A stretch of 64,000 nt of DNA, taken from NCBI GenBank assembly GCA_002150815.3, contig NDFF03000121.1, positions 25,599 through 89,598 of the forward strand, given 5' to 3'. The stretch is from Grammothele lineata. Its lineage: Eukaryota; Basidiomycota; Agaricomycetes; Polyporales; Polyporaceae. The notes under the pieces are model-generated. The model was not told the DNA's origin. It did not search any database and worked only from the letters and a program-made list of their open reading frames with translations. The position numbers and the translations under genes were made by a program. Positions 43,511-54,201 of the stretch are shown here, piece by piece; within the stretch, counting starts at the first letter, position 1, and each line of letters starts with the position of its first letter.

Positions 43511-45957
43511 ATTAACAGGACAACAGGGATTATAGGCGAGCTGTGCAAGGAATTGAGCTTGCAGATGTTAGGGACGCGGGAGTGTGGATGTGGTCTCGGG
43601 TGTTCTTCGAGTCGTCGTAGGAGAGTCGACGCTTTTATACGTGTTTTACAGCTATCTTCCTATGACGATACCGGTGTCTTTGTTTGGCGGTCCGAATGTT
43701 AGTTCATCAGGGCGTGCCGCTCGTGCCTGTTGAATGCGGGAAAAGTTTAGGGTAAGCATAGCCATCTCGGAGATGCTGGTCAGGTGAGTTGGTTCGGATT
43801 GCAATATGCGGAGGCACTGACGAAATGAAACATGGGTGAGCTCCAGTAAGTTTGCCTGGTACGAGCACCTGCGACACGGGAAGATGAATGAAGGAGGCGC
43901 ATGGTAGCTAAGTCCCGCCCGGAGGCTCCGATCTGTTTTCTTTCTAGAGCCTAGAGCGTTTCGGAGCTCCGCCCATTGGTGGCTACGTGCCTTGGGTGGT
44001 CATCGGGACGATGCTTGCATACGAAAAAGCCCGCGATCGCTGGTAGGAGAGCACCCGAAACCTACTCCAGCGGAGGGCTTTACGAGGAAATTCAACGCAT
44101 GCGAAGCGTCTATTCAACGGCTTGAGCTACATAGCTTGGGTCGGAAGATTGCCTTGAACGGTGGCGAATCAGCCATGTGAACAGCCGCGAGCAGGTAGCA
44201 AGATGGAAGGCTTCGAGAGGATTATAAGTCAGTCAGGACTCAGGTGACAAAGGGTGGTTATCAAAACGCCGGGCATTGTACTGCATCGTGCGAGCGAAGT
44301 CTTCCAGATGGTTTCGCGGAAGGAAGCCCCTAGTTGCTAGTTTGGTGGTCGCCGACACCAACACCGCATATGAGGTCATGCCTCCGGTTGCGTCGCATAT
44401 GAGCGACAGCACCCGGAACGAGAAGACCCGCGCCGCGTTGCAAACTGGCATGGCCGAAGGTACTTGAACCCACGTTGAGGAGAACTGGTGAAGCCAGCGA
44501 TCTCTCAGTGGGTGCCCGCCTAGTTCCTCAACTGATGGTAGCCTGGTAGAGGTGAGTGCATAGGATCAGCTGTGGCAAATTTACTGCACGCGATGGACAT
44601 AGCCAAAACACGTACTTAGTATGCAACAAGGCTCTGGGCACTCTGGAGCTCGACACCGTGGAGGACTGCGAGTTGCCGAAGGTGCTTCGCAGTAGCATGT
44701 CCGTGCCTTGGCACATACTATCATGAGGGAATTGTCGTGAACTTGGTATGAGTGAACGTTACACCATAAGGAAGTCGAATTGGTCGCTTGATTGAGCGTT
44801 GGAACTTCGAGGCGATCCATTCCCTCGATGATCGCTCCCGAAATCTTCCCAATACCCTGATGAATGCATGATTCACTTAGTCAGTGAACATCTATCCGAG
44901 TTGCCAGCCCGAACACGCACCAGAAGTCCACATCTAATCCATGTCGAGACACTGGATGCGGCACATCGGCGCCCGATAGGATGACGTCACAGTATGCGTT
45001 GCGGTCCCCGCAACGTCAACCCCGCCGTCCACGAAGCAGATGATGCACCACACCGGGGCGGATGCGTGGCTGTGCCGCGGTACTGCACAGAGTGCGCGGG
45101 GTGCAAGCACCGGCAGTCATTCACCGCGTGATGAACTTCCGATGATCACCGGACGGTGACGCCGTCTCCCTTTCTTCCATAACGCCGACCGCAACAAACT
45201 ATGCCGCGCAAAAGATCGCAGGCGAGAGCAACGCGGGGCCGAGGAATGGTGGACCAGCTACGCGCGCTAAGACCCAGTGAAGGCCTGCATGCGCAGACTT
45301 CGAATGTCCGATCATGGATCCGCACCGTAAGAACGATTTGCAGACAAACCGCTGCAGGTTCCCAATCGATGAGACGTAAGATGGAGAATACACGTCGTCA
45401 GGGAAACACACACCAAGATACGACGCGTTTGGATAACTTGCACAGACGGCCGGGCTTCCGCTATTGGGATCGAAAGTCTGAACCACGCCTCCCACGTACT
45501 ACGACAGTCAAAACTCAAAGAGCAAGGGGGAAGAAAGCTTGTGATCCAGATGATTACGTCTATCGCGAGAGTTTACAAGGATTGTACATGTACAAAGACA
45601 ACAACAGGGGAAAATAGTGGTGCTCCACTCTGGAGGAAGTCCCTGGAACGCGAAGTCAACACGTTCTTGAAATAGCTACAAGAATAGAAGATAGGCGAAG
45701 ACATAGCTGGAAAACGCGGAAGACGGACGGGGTCGTGGAAAGTCAAAGTGCAGGTGATGAAACAACAGTCGTGATGATAGGACGAGGCGAATAAGACGTG
45801 AAAGACTTGAGAGAGAGACATCCGGGAGCGTGTGCGAAAGAAATCGTGATAATACAGTATGTTCGTAGGGGGATGGAGGCGGAGAATTCGGAGTACGGTC
45901 GTCGGAACGAATAAAGTTATCGTGAAGGATAGCGAGGCAGTATGGCGTAACGGAGCC
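43511..45957. other. Intergenic, 2.4 kb, unassigned ORFs
   Basis: Upstream of the ADH gene and downstream of G-alpha. Minus-strand open stretches at 44581-44890 (reading GKISGAIIEGMDRLEVPTLN, and in a neighbouring frame HGHATAKHLRQLAVLHGVEL) and 44233-44451 look protein-like and could be exons of one unrecognised or decayed gene. At 45199-45617 two ORFs overlap on opposite strands (98 codons minus, 138 plus); neither resembles a known family. Nothing here is firm enough to call as a gene. Confidence 0.35.
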
Positions 45958-48004
45958 TCAGACGAGAGCAGCCGACTTCAGGTACCCGCGGAAGATTGAG
46001 TCTCGAACATCGGTGATGATGCTCTGCATTGCCTTAGTATCCTGTATCATCTGTTTAATAACCGATTTAAGACGAAAGGAGCGAGTACGTACGACAACGC
46101 TGGTGAGATGAGTGAACAGTACGCGGTTGTTCTCGTTATTGCGCCGGTGGACCTGAGTGAAGTGTGCTTTGAAGTAGGCAACGACGGCGTCGTATTCGTT
46201 TGCACGGTCCCCGTAAGATGTGATACTGTGCCATGGTTACTAAAGTGCTATGGGAACTGGTCAAACTCTACTCACTACTTGTTGACTTTGACACCGGCAT
46301 CTAGCTTCTGTTTAAGAATATCGGTCTTATCTATCGACCACGTCAGGGCGGCCCTAATAGAAGCTTGGTGATCACTCACTTAAGAAGAGCACGAGGTGAG
46401 CGCGTTTCAGCAGAGGGTTCGAACAGATCTGCTTGAACAATTGGAGTGAGTCATCCACTCGATTTGTCCTGGGATCTTCGTCCAGATACTGGTCGAAAGC
46501 GCTGACAGGTGCCATAAAGATGATGGCGGTCCTGGAAACATGCATTTGTTACATGAGATCGATAGTTATGAGGAACTGGTACTTACGCATCATCAAAGTA
46601 GGGGATCCAGGAGTGCCGCTGACCACGCGCACCGCCCACGTCGTAGAGGTGCCAGCGGACAGTACGACCATGAACTGACATATCAAATACATGTTCGGCG
46701 ACGCCCATCGTTTGTATACGTGCATGAAGGATGTCCTCTAGATTACGTGGAAGCATTTTATTAGTCTCGAGCCCGTCCGGCGAGTGAGCAAAGCTTACCG
46801 GTAGTAGGAATGTAGCCGGACGCGGACACCCGGCCGATGTTGTTCAAGAAGCTAAGGTAGCGCATCAGCCCACGCCCGTATTAATCACGTCACCATTCCC
46901 GTAAACACTCACTAATCTGCCCATTCCTCCAACTTGAAGCGCCGACGGTCACGCATCTTCCGTACTGCGGGCAGCTCCCACAGCTCCCTGATATCATCCT
47001 GGCACGCATTCAGAATAGAGGCGACCTCGGCGATGAACTTGTCTTCTTCGGACGCCGCGCGGCGGGCTTGAAGTTCGAGATCAGTTCCCCGCTGCTGCTC
47101 AATGGAGCTCCGGCCGCCGCCGAAGCTGAAACGGCCACCGCTGCTGGTCCGCTCGCGGCCCCTGCCAAACGAGAGACCGAAGGTACGGGACTGCCACCCG
47201 GACCTGACGAAGACGCTGCCCTTGCCTGAGCCGGACACGTCGATGCCGCCCGAGAGGCGTTCCGCGAGCTGAGCTTCCGCGGAAAGCAGGGGCCCCAAGC
47301 GCAGGCGGAGGGTAGCAACCTTTTTCTCTAGGCTGACTAGTGACTCCGACTTCTGCTGCTCTGAGAGGTCCGATGTACCCGCCATACCAGATGGCATGTT
47401 AAAGGAGGATTCGGCCTCGTCGTCATCATCACTATCGCCATACGCGTCTAGTGCGTCGAGAATGCGTCGAACGGGGCGGGCGATATTGAAGAAAATGACG
47501 GTACGCCAAGACAGACGCTCCTCGTCGAGACCGGTCGGGTTGTACATGAGCTGGAACTGCTTCTGAAGAGTCGACTTGCCCGACTCGGCTTGACCGAGGA
47601 GCAGAAGCTAGCGTGCAACATGTCAGCATACTGATACAGCATATATGCGGCAGATGGATATAGCATCCAAAAGCGTAACGCAACGATGCTCGAAGGGAGG
47701 GAGGCGGTCGATGCCGTTTGGACATTTGAGGTATTCCGATTACGTCTCGCGACCGCCTCGGGCTCCCATGCACATGCTAACGGGGACTCACTCTGATGTC
47801 CTGCTTGCTCTTCCGCAATCTCTCGCGCTCAGCCTTGATGTCTTCGTCGATGCGGTCGCTGACGCGCTTGGCGTCGGCCTCGCGCTGGAGCCTGGCTACG
47901 CGCTCATGTTCGGTTTCAGATGCAGGGGGGCGGAGGAGCTGGGAAAAGGGGTCTCCCTCGGTGTTGGTACTGTGTACAGACGGAGGCCTGGAAGCGGTGA
48001 GCAT
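45958..48004 (-). CDS. Atypical heterotrimeric G-protein alpha subunit
   Basis: Eight exons give 511 residues, against about 350 for canonical G-alpha. GTPase motifs in order: G1 LLLLGQAESGKST, switch I area DILHARIQTMGV (Arg kept), switch II LYDVGGARGQRHSWIPYF, G4 VLFLNKTDIL, and a G5-like HLTSVVDTK. Two features are unusual. The catalytic Gln that follows DVGG is Ala, which should impair GTP hydrolysis. The helical domain carries an insert of about 130 residues with acidic (GDSDDDDEAE) and Ser/Gly/Arg-rich parts. The N-terminus lacks the MGxxxS myristoylation signal and the C-terminus ends YLKSAALV, unlike canonical receptor-coupling tails. Start placed at 48004 because a TATAAAT lies 125 bp upstream; an in-frame ATG at 48250 would lie upstream of that TATA box. 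Confidence 0.9.
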
Positions 48005-48126
48005 GGCGGGCTCGCCGAGAAGGATGGTGGGCTCGATGGAGGAAAAGACGGTTGTGGGTGCACTTGCTAGCGCTGCTGGCGAGCGTCGAGAGGAGAAAGG
48101 GGCAGAGGGCTGAGAAGGCTGAGTGG

Positions 48127-48133
48127 ATTTATA
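48127..48133 (-). promoter_or_regulatory. TATA box for the G-alpha gene
   Basis: On the minus strand this reads TATAAAT, about 125 bp before the chosen start at 48004 and followed by a CT-rich leader. Its position argues against the upstream in-frame ATG at 48250. The sequence from 48134 to 48500 must also serve the divergent cyclophilin gene. Confidence 0.5.
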
Positions 48134-48500
48134 GAGTTCATCTTCGGACGCGCGCTGATGACAGAAGGCGGTGAGCGGCGAAGAGACATTCCATTTGGTG
48201 TCAATCGGGCGGAGGGCCCTCGGTCCCCGGCCACGGTCCTCGGCGACCATACTTGGGCGCCCAGCCCCCCTTGAGTGCGCCTCCGGCCGTCCGCCCCGGC
48301 CTCCGCCGCATCTCCGCCCGACGCTGCCATGCCCGGCTTCTCCGCCGTCTCGATCACGTCCCGTTCACGTCCAGCTCGCGATCCCGTGCGCCGCGCTCTT
48401 CACCTTTGCTTCCGCCCACAACGCCGCCCTCCGCGCAGCGCGCCTCGCTCTGTCCGCATACGCGCACACATTGCAGCTAAGCACACAGCCAGAGATCGCC

Positions 48501-49410
48501 ATGGTGCGCTCCTTCCTCCCGTCGCAATCGCCCCCTGATCTTCTTTCTGATGTGCGCTAGTCAGTCACACTGCACACCACCCACGGCGACATCAAAGTAC
48601 GCGTTTTCCGGGTCCCCGCCCTATACCCTCGCAGGCCTCCCTCACGCCCAGCTCCCTCTTCTCTTTAGGTAGAAGTATTCTGCGAGGCCGTCCCCAAAGC
48701 CGCCGAGGTCTGTACGTCCTGTTCCTCGAGACCGAAGCTCCAACTTCTGACATCGACTGTCTCCCCAGAACTTCCTCGCCCTGTGCGCATCAGGCTATTA
48801 TGATAACTGCCTGTGGCACAGGAACATCAAAGGCTTCATGATCCAGACAGGTGATCCTTCGGGCTCTGGCAAAGGCGGCCAGAGCATCTGGGGGAAGCCT
48901 TTTTCTGATGAGATCCGCTCCACCCTCAAGGTCGGTCGATCCTCGCTTTCTCATGTGTGTCATACATGCTGAGTTGGCGTCTTTCAGTTCAACAACCGTG
49001 GCATCCTTGCCATGGCGAACTCTGGCCCGGACACCAACAAGTCCCAGTTCTTCATTACCTATTCCAAACAGCCTCATCTCGATGGCAAGTACACGATATT
49101 TGGCAAGGTAGGCAGATGTCCGGCGGCCTGCCTTCCTCCTGTGCTCATATCTATCGCTCCATCATGATAACAGGTGATTGACGGCGCCGATTCAACGCTG
49201 GACGCCATGGAACGTGTGCCAGTTAACCCAAAAAACAGGCCACTTAGCGAGATCCGTATCACCCATGTGTGTCTCTCTTCCGCTACTCGCGGCCGCTCGC
49301 GTAGGCGGAGCGTAGCTTAGCTCATCCTCGTGTGATCCGGCTGACTGCCTCCGTACCAGGTTACGATCCATGCAAATCCCATCGCAGACGCTCAGCTCGC
49401 AGAACGGTGA
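48501..49410 (+). CDS. PPIL3: Cyclophilin-type peptidyl-prolyl isomerase, PPIL3 (cyclophilin J) class
   Basis: Seven exons give 167 residues, a single cyclophilin domain of PPIL3 size. It reads [120 protein letters not shown] and ends [16 protein letters not shown]. Catalytic-site residues (HRN..GFMIQ, NSQFFIT-type segment) are present. PPIL3 is a spliceosome-associated prolyl isomerase in the nucleus. The first coding exon is just the ATG (48501-48503): the GT donor follows at once and exon 2 starts TCAGTCACACTG. This gives the exact family start MSVTLHT, so it is well supported. Confidence 0.95.
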
Positions 49411-51528
49411 CCCGGTCCTCTCAAAATACCTCCGCCGCCGGCCCCTACGTACCGATACGTAAGGAGCACGCCGGCACAGTTCCGGCATCGCCGGTGCACC
49501 TCCGCCCGCCTCTCCGTTCTATAGCGACCTGCCCGGGGATCTACCGCCTCCTGCTCCCACATCGCCCTGTAATAGCCTGTAATTGTACTCAAAGGATCCG
49601 TGACTCAGACGTGTCTGCCTAGTCGCCAACACCCCGCGTCCATGCTGGGCCCGGGTCGTTCCTTGCACACCGCATCCGTTCCCTCCCTGCCGCACTGTTC
49701 CCCCTCCTCAGGCTTCGCTGTCGGGCAGGCTCGGACGTTGTCCCCCCACCCGCACGCGCCCCTTCAGCTCCCGCCGTTCTGGGCAGCGCGCTCTCAAGGG
49801 CCCTCGTGGCAGCTCGTGACGTTCTCATGGGATAGGCACGGCCCGAGCAAAGAGGAATCAATGTACCCATTCCCATTAATCTCCGGGGCCCTTGTAGACT
49901 CCGCGCTTCTCCTTCTGCTGATCGTGATCCCAGCAGCATCGTTGTCGCGCGCGTCCTGGAGGTCTGACTCCTCACACAGGGCACTGCGTCCAGCGCCTCA
50001 AGTGGTGCTCTGCAAGCCCCATGCAGTGCACTGACAACAACAGCGCATCGGAGGAAGCGGCGAAGGCACTGTAGGATGGAAGGAAGGAAAGTAAAGCTGC
50101 GTTCGTGCGCGTCCGCACAGGCGGTGCATTGCTCCATACCCCATCGCATCTCGCCCTACGCAGCTCCAAGCCCGTGTCCCCGAAGTCTATCAGCGCCCCG
50201 CAGCTTAGGTTCCGCGCCCCCGCCGAAACTGGTACAGACAATAAGCAGCCCTGGTTCCAACATGAGTCGCAATGGGCCGCCGGGAGTAGTGACTGTGCCG
50301 TAAGGTTCCGAGCGCGACAAGGTTCCGGTGGTGATCTGCGCGTGGCGGCACGGCCTGGGGGCGTCACTGGGGTCGGGCCACGTAAGTACACGCGGCGTCG
50401 AGAGCGCGTTGAGTGCGCCCGTAAGTTACAATTCGGGACAATCTCGCGCGGATCATAGAAGTTATGTACTGTCGGCGATGTGTCGGGGGCAATCTTCAAG
50501 ACAGGATTCGAGGGCTGACGGTGGTCATCGCGACAATTACAACATCGCAACGTTGCCTTCGGATTCGCGCCACGAGTTCCTCGTCGTCCATCGCTCCCTC
50601 GGAGAGACTCTCCGGGCGCATCGAGTGTTCGTTGCCGCTGCTCGGGCTGTATTCGCGCCGGCCGTATGATTACGTTCGGCTTCGTGGCAGTCCGGGCATA
50701 GGATCGAACGTTGAATACACGCGTGTTAGACGCCCCCCTTCGCCGTCACCGTTCAAGGAGCCTTCCGTGTCAAGCCTCGAGGCGGCGTTCGCGACATCAC
50801 CTCCCCGAAAGGCTCAAGGAGTAAGTGAACAGGATTCGGCTCGTCACAAGGCGCCACGCGCTCTTCACGCTAAACTCTGTCCATGATCTGTTCATCACCG
50901 CCACAGGCCACGGTAAAAGAGCCGCCGGCTCGGTTGTTATGCAGTACTCAATGAAGGGCATTAGTGGCGCGCTCCGCGTCCCTCGTTTGGAGCATATGAT
51001 TACAGAATCTGCGCCGGGCTTTCCCTCTGGAGGAGGAGGAGGAGGAGGCGAGTTCGGGCGCCTGATACGGGATTCCGAGCGGACGGGGCGTGCGGTCTAA
51101 GCTGAGCGCGCTCCGATGGCGGGGGAAGGTGAAGATCACAACGACATGCATTATACGTATCTGAGGGGGTTCCTACTAGCTCGATGACTGAAAAGAGGAC
51201 GAGACGTGGGGGAATAACGGAATGTGTGTAGTACAAAATTACATGTGGAGGTATCACGAACGACTGCTACAGCACATTACATTCTGCCCATGCGATTAAG
51301 GGATCAGTAATAATTCCCGCTGCACTGGGCACGTAGATAGAGAGAGGGCGAAAGATTATTGAATGGGTGTGATCTTCACGAGGTAGCAGTCAGAGCTATG
51401 TAGGACATAGTATGGAGACGCTTCCGATAGTCGCCTACTTGTCGGCCCACAAGTTTGGGTCCCAATATAATCTGTCAGACGATCAGCACTCAGCCACCAC
51501 AGCGGGAGCATAACAGGCGTAGCAGGCC
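49411..51528. other. Intergenic, 2.1 kb, no supported gene
   Basis: Convergent 3' flanks of the cyclophilin (+) and arrestin-like (-) genes. A plus-strand ORF at 49600-50034 contains a hydrophobic stretch (LVDSALLLLLIVIPAASL) but matches nothing I know, and opposite-strand ORFs overlap it. Around 51035 is a GGA repeat. No RNA gene or repeat was recognised. Confidence 0.4.
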
Positions 51529-52907
51529 TTACTGGGGGAAGTCTATCATCCGGGGGGACGCGGGGTTCACCTCTCCTGATAGAGGCACCGACGACTGCAC
51601 GCCCGAGCCAATGCTGATAGGCAGCTCAAGTCGGAGGATACTACCCTGCCCCGGAAACTCTACCTTCAGCGACAGGGTGTACTTTATAACAGTCAGCACG
51701 GGTAGCCCCGAAATATCCATAGGGACTAAATAGGAACGCACCTTGATCTTCACCTCCTCGGTAACAAAGGTCGGCGTATATCGCAGATACATCCGCGAGT
51801 GGAACGTCGCCTCCTGCATCCACTGGCCCCTCCCTTCGTTCTCCTCGTCGGGCACCCATGTGCGTTCCCCAATCTCCATTTCGACTGGGAATGGGGAACT
51901 TGTGCCAGAGGCCGTCGTCGCTATGACGTCCGCAATGTGCTCCTCTGGGTTCGACGGCTTGAAGGCAACCTTCATGTCCACGAACCGGCGGAGCTCCAGG
52001 TGGATGAACGATGCATCTCGCATTAGCGGTGGGTACAGCTCTTTCTCATTCGGCTCGGGGACGAGGAACTCGTCCGCCCCGCCCTTGAGCTTGATTGGCG
52101 GGGTGCAGGTCGTGACAACGATGGAGTAGGGAATGGGCGTGAATAGAGGGAAGACGTCGATGTGCGGTACCAAAAGCTGCAGAGAGGACGGTTTTAGGGG
52201 ATCCGGAAAATCTCAGCACAAATGCGCGATACACACCTCAGCCTTGACCCGCGAGTACGCGCCCCACGGATACCTGCGCATCTCGCGTTCCGCTCGGAGC
52301 CGCCCCCACCCGTCTTGCCAGCCGAGCTTGAGCGGTGACCTGACCGCGGCGCCAAGCGGGTCGGGCGGGATGACAACGAGCGGGACGCGTACGACCTGGT
52401 CGAGCGCGAACGGCCCGCTTCGGACGCCGGTGACCTCGAGCACGTACCGGACATGCGCGACGTTGAGCACAGTACTGAACGCGAACGACGGTGGGGCGTC
52501 CGGCGGGAGTGCGAACTCGAACGGTATCTGCACGGTCTGCCCGTGCTGCGGTGCGGCGCCGCCGGTGAGCCGCCAGAGAGTTACACTCCGGCGAACGACG
52601 TCGGTCGTGTGCGTCTCGTACTGTTCAAACTCATGGCTCGTCCGGTTCCTCCTGCAGGGTATGAATGCGGTGCAATCGTGAGCGGATGGGGAGATGTGGA
52701 GATGATGCTCGGGGGCCGATGGGGAAGCAGTGCTCACGTTTGAATGGTGCCATGCAATTCGATGAAGACTCGCTCAACATGGTCGTCCAGCGCTCTGCCG
52801 TAGTCAAGTAACACCTCCCCTCGGATCAGCGAGCCGGCGACATGGAGCGCGTTAGGGAGCTTGAGCGCGAAGGCGGGATTGCGGAGAGGTAGAGTGAGTG
52901 TGGACAT
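51529..52907 (-). CDS. Arrestin-like protein (alpha-arrestin fold)
   Basis: Three exons (52738-52907, 52237-52651, 51529-52176) give 410 residues. The N-terminal arrestin domain reads FALKLPNALHVAGSLIRGEV and VERVFIELHGTIQT, with the later FEFALPPDAPPSFAFSTVLN and VRYVLEVTGVRSGPFA typical of arrestin_N. The C-terminal half (VFPLFTPIPYSIVVTTCTPP onward) is beta-rich and ends PASPRMIDFPQ. Alpha-arrestins link Rsp5-type ubiquitin ligases to membrane cargo, but no PPxY motif is visible, so ligase recruitment is not supported for this member. The first exon begins MSTLTLPLRNPAF; no upstream in-frame ATG improves it. Splice phases agree. Confidence 0.8.
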
Positions 52908-53564
52908 GGTCAAGAGCGACGCCGGGCGAGCGAGCGTTGCCTCACTGAAGACAGGGGGAAACGAGGTACGCTCAGCGCGCCACACGCCGCGCGTAGTGGT
53001 TGTAGTGGAGGGGCTGAAGTCCGGGAAATATTTCCCCGTCTGCCGCACCAGGTTCATTACTTACCAACATGGGTGCCTGAGGGGCCGTTCGCCAACTGCA
53101 CGAGATCGATTTAGCGTACTCGGTCGTGTGGTAGCCGGAACGCGTGGCCGAGAGCGGCGACCGGGAACCGTCGAACTACGAGGACCAGCCGAAAGGGCCC
53201 GCTAAGATATCACGGCGCATTGTGGGTTAGCTGCACTAGTGCTGCGGCGTGCGGGGGCCCGCTACCAACAGAAGCTGGCTACAGAAAAGTTTGCTCCCGA
53301 TAGCGATGGTGGCGCAGAGGAGGAGGTGTTATCCCAGGTCATCCCGTTCATCGCGCATCGCGGCGGAGCCGAGAGGAAAGCAAGAAGGCTAGAAACAGGC
53401 ACTCACGTTTGCCCGACGCGCGTGCGGACGTCTGGAGACGCCCAGCCATGCTACAACCGTTCTGCCCACATGCCCATTGCGCTTATTTTCGGGGCCGGTG
53501 TCGTCATAGGAGGGAAGAACACCTCGCCCGTACATGTGTGTGCAAGAAGTCAGATTCCAGCAAC
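52908..53564. other. Intergenic between arrestin-like gene and tRNA-His
   Basis: Holds the arrestin-like promoter. Short ORFs only; nothing supported. Confidence 0.5.
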
Positions 53565-53647
53565 GTCCTTGTCGATTAGTGGTTAGATCATCACGTTGTG
53601 GTTTCTGCAAATCCGTGAAGACGGAGGCTCGAATCCTCCCTGGGACA
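53565..53647 (+). tRNA. tRNA-His (GTG) with a short intron
   Basis: The sequence folds as a cloverleaf. The acceptor GTCCTTG pairs 6 of 7 with CTGGGAC and is followed by discriminator A. The D-arm is GATTAGTGGTTAGATC. A perfect 5-bp anticodon stem TCACG/CGTGA carries GTG after TT. The variable loop is AGAC and the T-arm GGAGG-CTCGAAT-CCTCC is perfect. The space between the anticodon stem strands is 18 nt instead of 7, implying an 11-nt intron just after position 37. The A-box (TAGTGGTTAG) and B-box (GGCTCGAATCC) are intact. CCA is not encoded, as in eukaryotes. No other tRNA is adjacent. Confidence 0.88.
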
Positions 53648-54201
53648 TCATTTTCTTCGTGGTGTTCATCCCTTCCTCGGGCTCTCAGACCGCCGTGGTC
53701 CTAAGATCGCGGCTCGCTGGCAGCAGATATCAGCATTCTACGTCGTTTCTAGAACGGCGTACTGCGCGGGGCGAATAAAACTAAACCAATCTTGCGATTG
53801 AACGTGTATTAAAACTCACCATCGTCCTTGGACTGTATCGCATTTGCGAGATGATAGTTAGAAGACATGGAGGTCGGTTGAGCCACTGAGTTCGCCGGGC
53901 GGTTGTGGTCCTCATATCTCGGATGGATCTATATACATATGTAGTGTTAAAGTGCGGCTTACTCATTGATGTTTTGAGCTCCGAATACAACGGTCTTGCA
54001 ATTGACACTCCCAGGACGGACGAAGAGCACGGCGAACTCAGGCGCGCAGCCCATCCATGAGAATTACATCATTGAGCCATGTGCTCGATGCCAACGCTCA
54101 TAAAAGCGAACCTGAGCATGTCCGCGTTCCCCACGACTCTCTAGCTATTAGAAGACTCTCACATCGGACCTCAAGCTGAACACGCCAGCTAGTCCGGTCT
54201 T
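53648..54201. other. Intergenic upstream of TAP-family peptidase
   Basis: Follows the tRNA. A TATATAC motif near 53930 lies 270 bp from the next start codon. No ORF supported. Confidence 0.45.

Noticed and set aside
45201..45617. 138-codon plus-strand ORF and opposite 98-codon minus ORF
   Set aside because: They overlap on opposite strands, match no known family and lack supporting splice or promoter signals.
48005..48250. Upstream in-frame N-terminal extension of G-alpha
   Set aside because: A TATA box and CT-rich leader lie inside it, and the extra residues do not resemble G-alpha N-termini.
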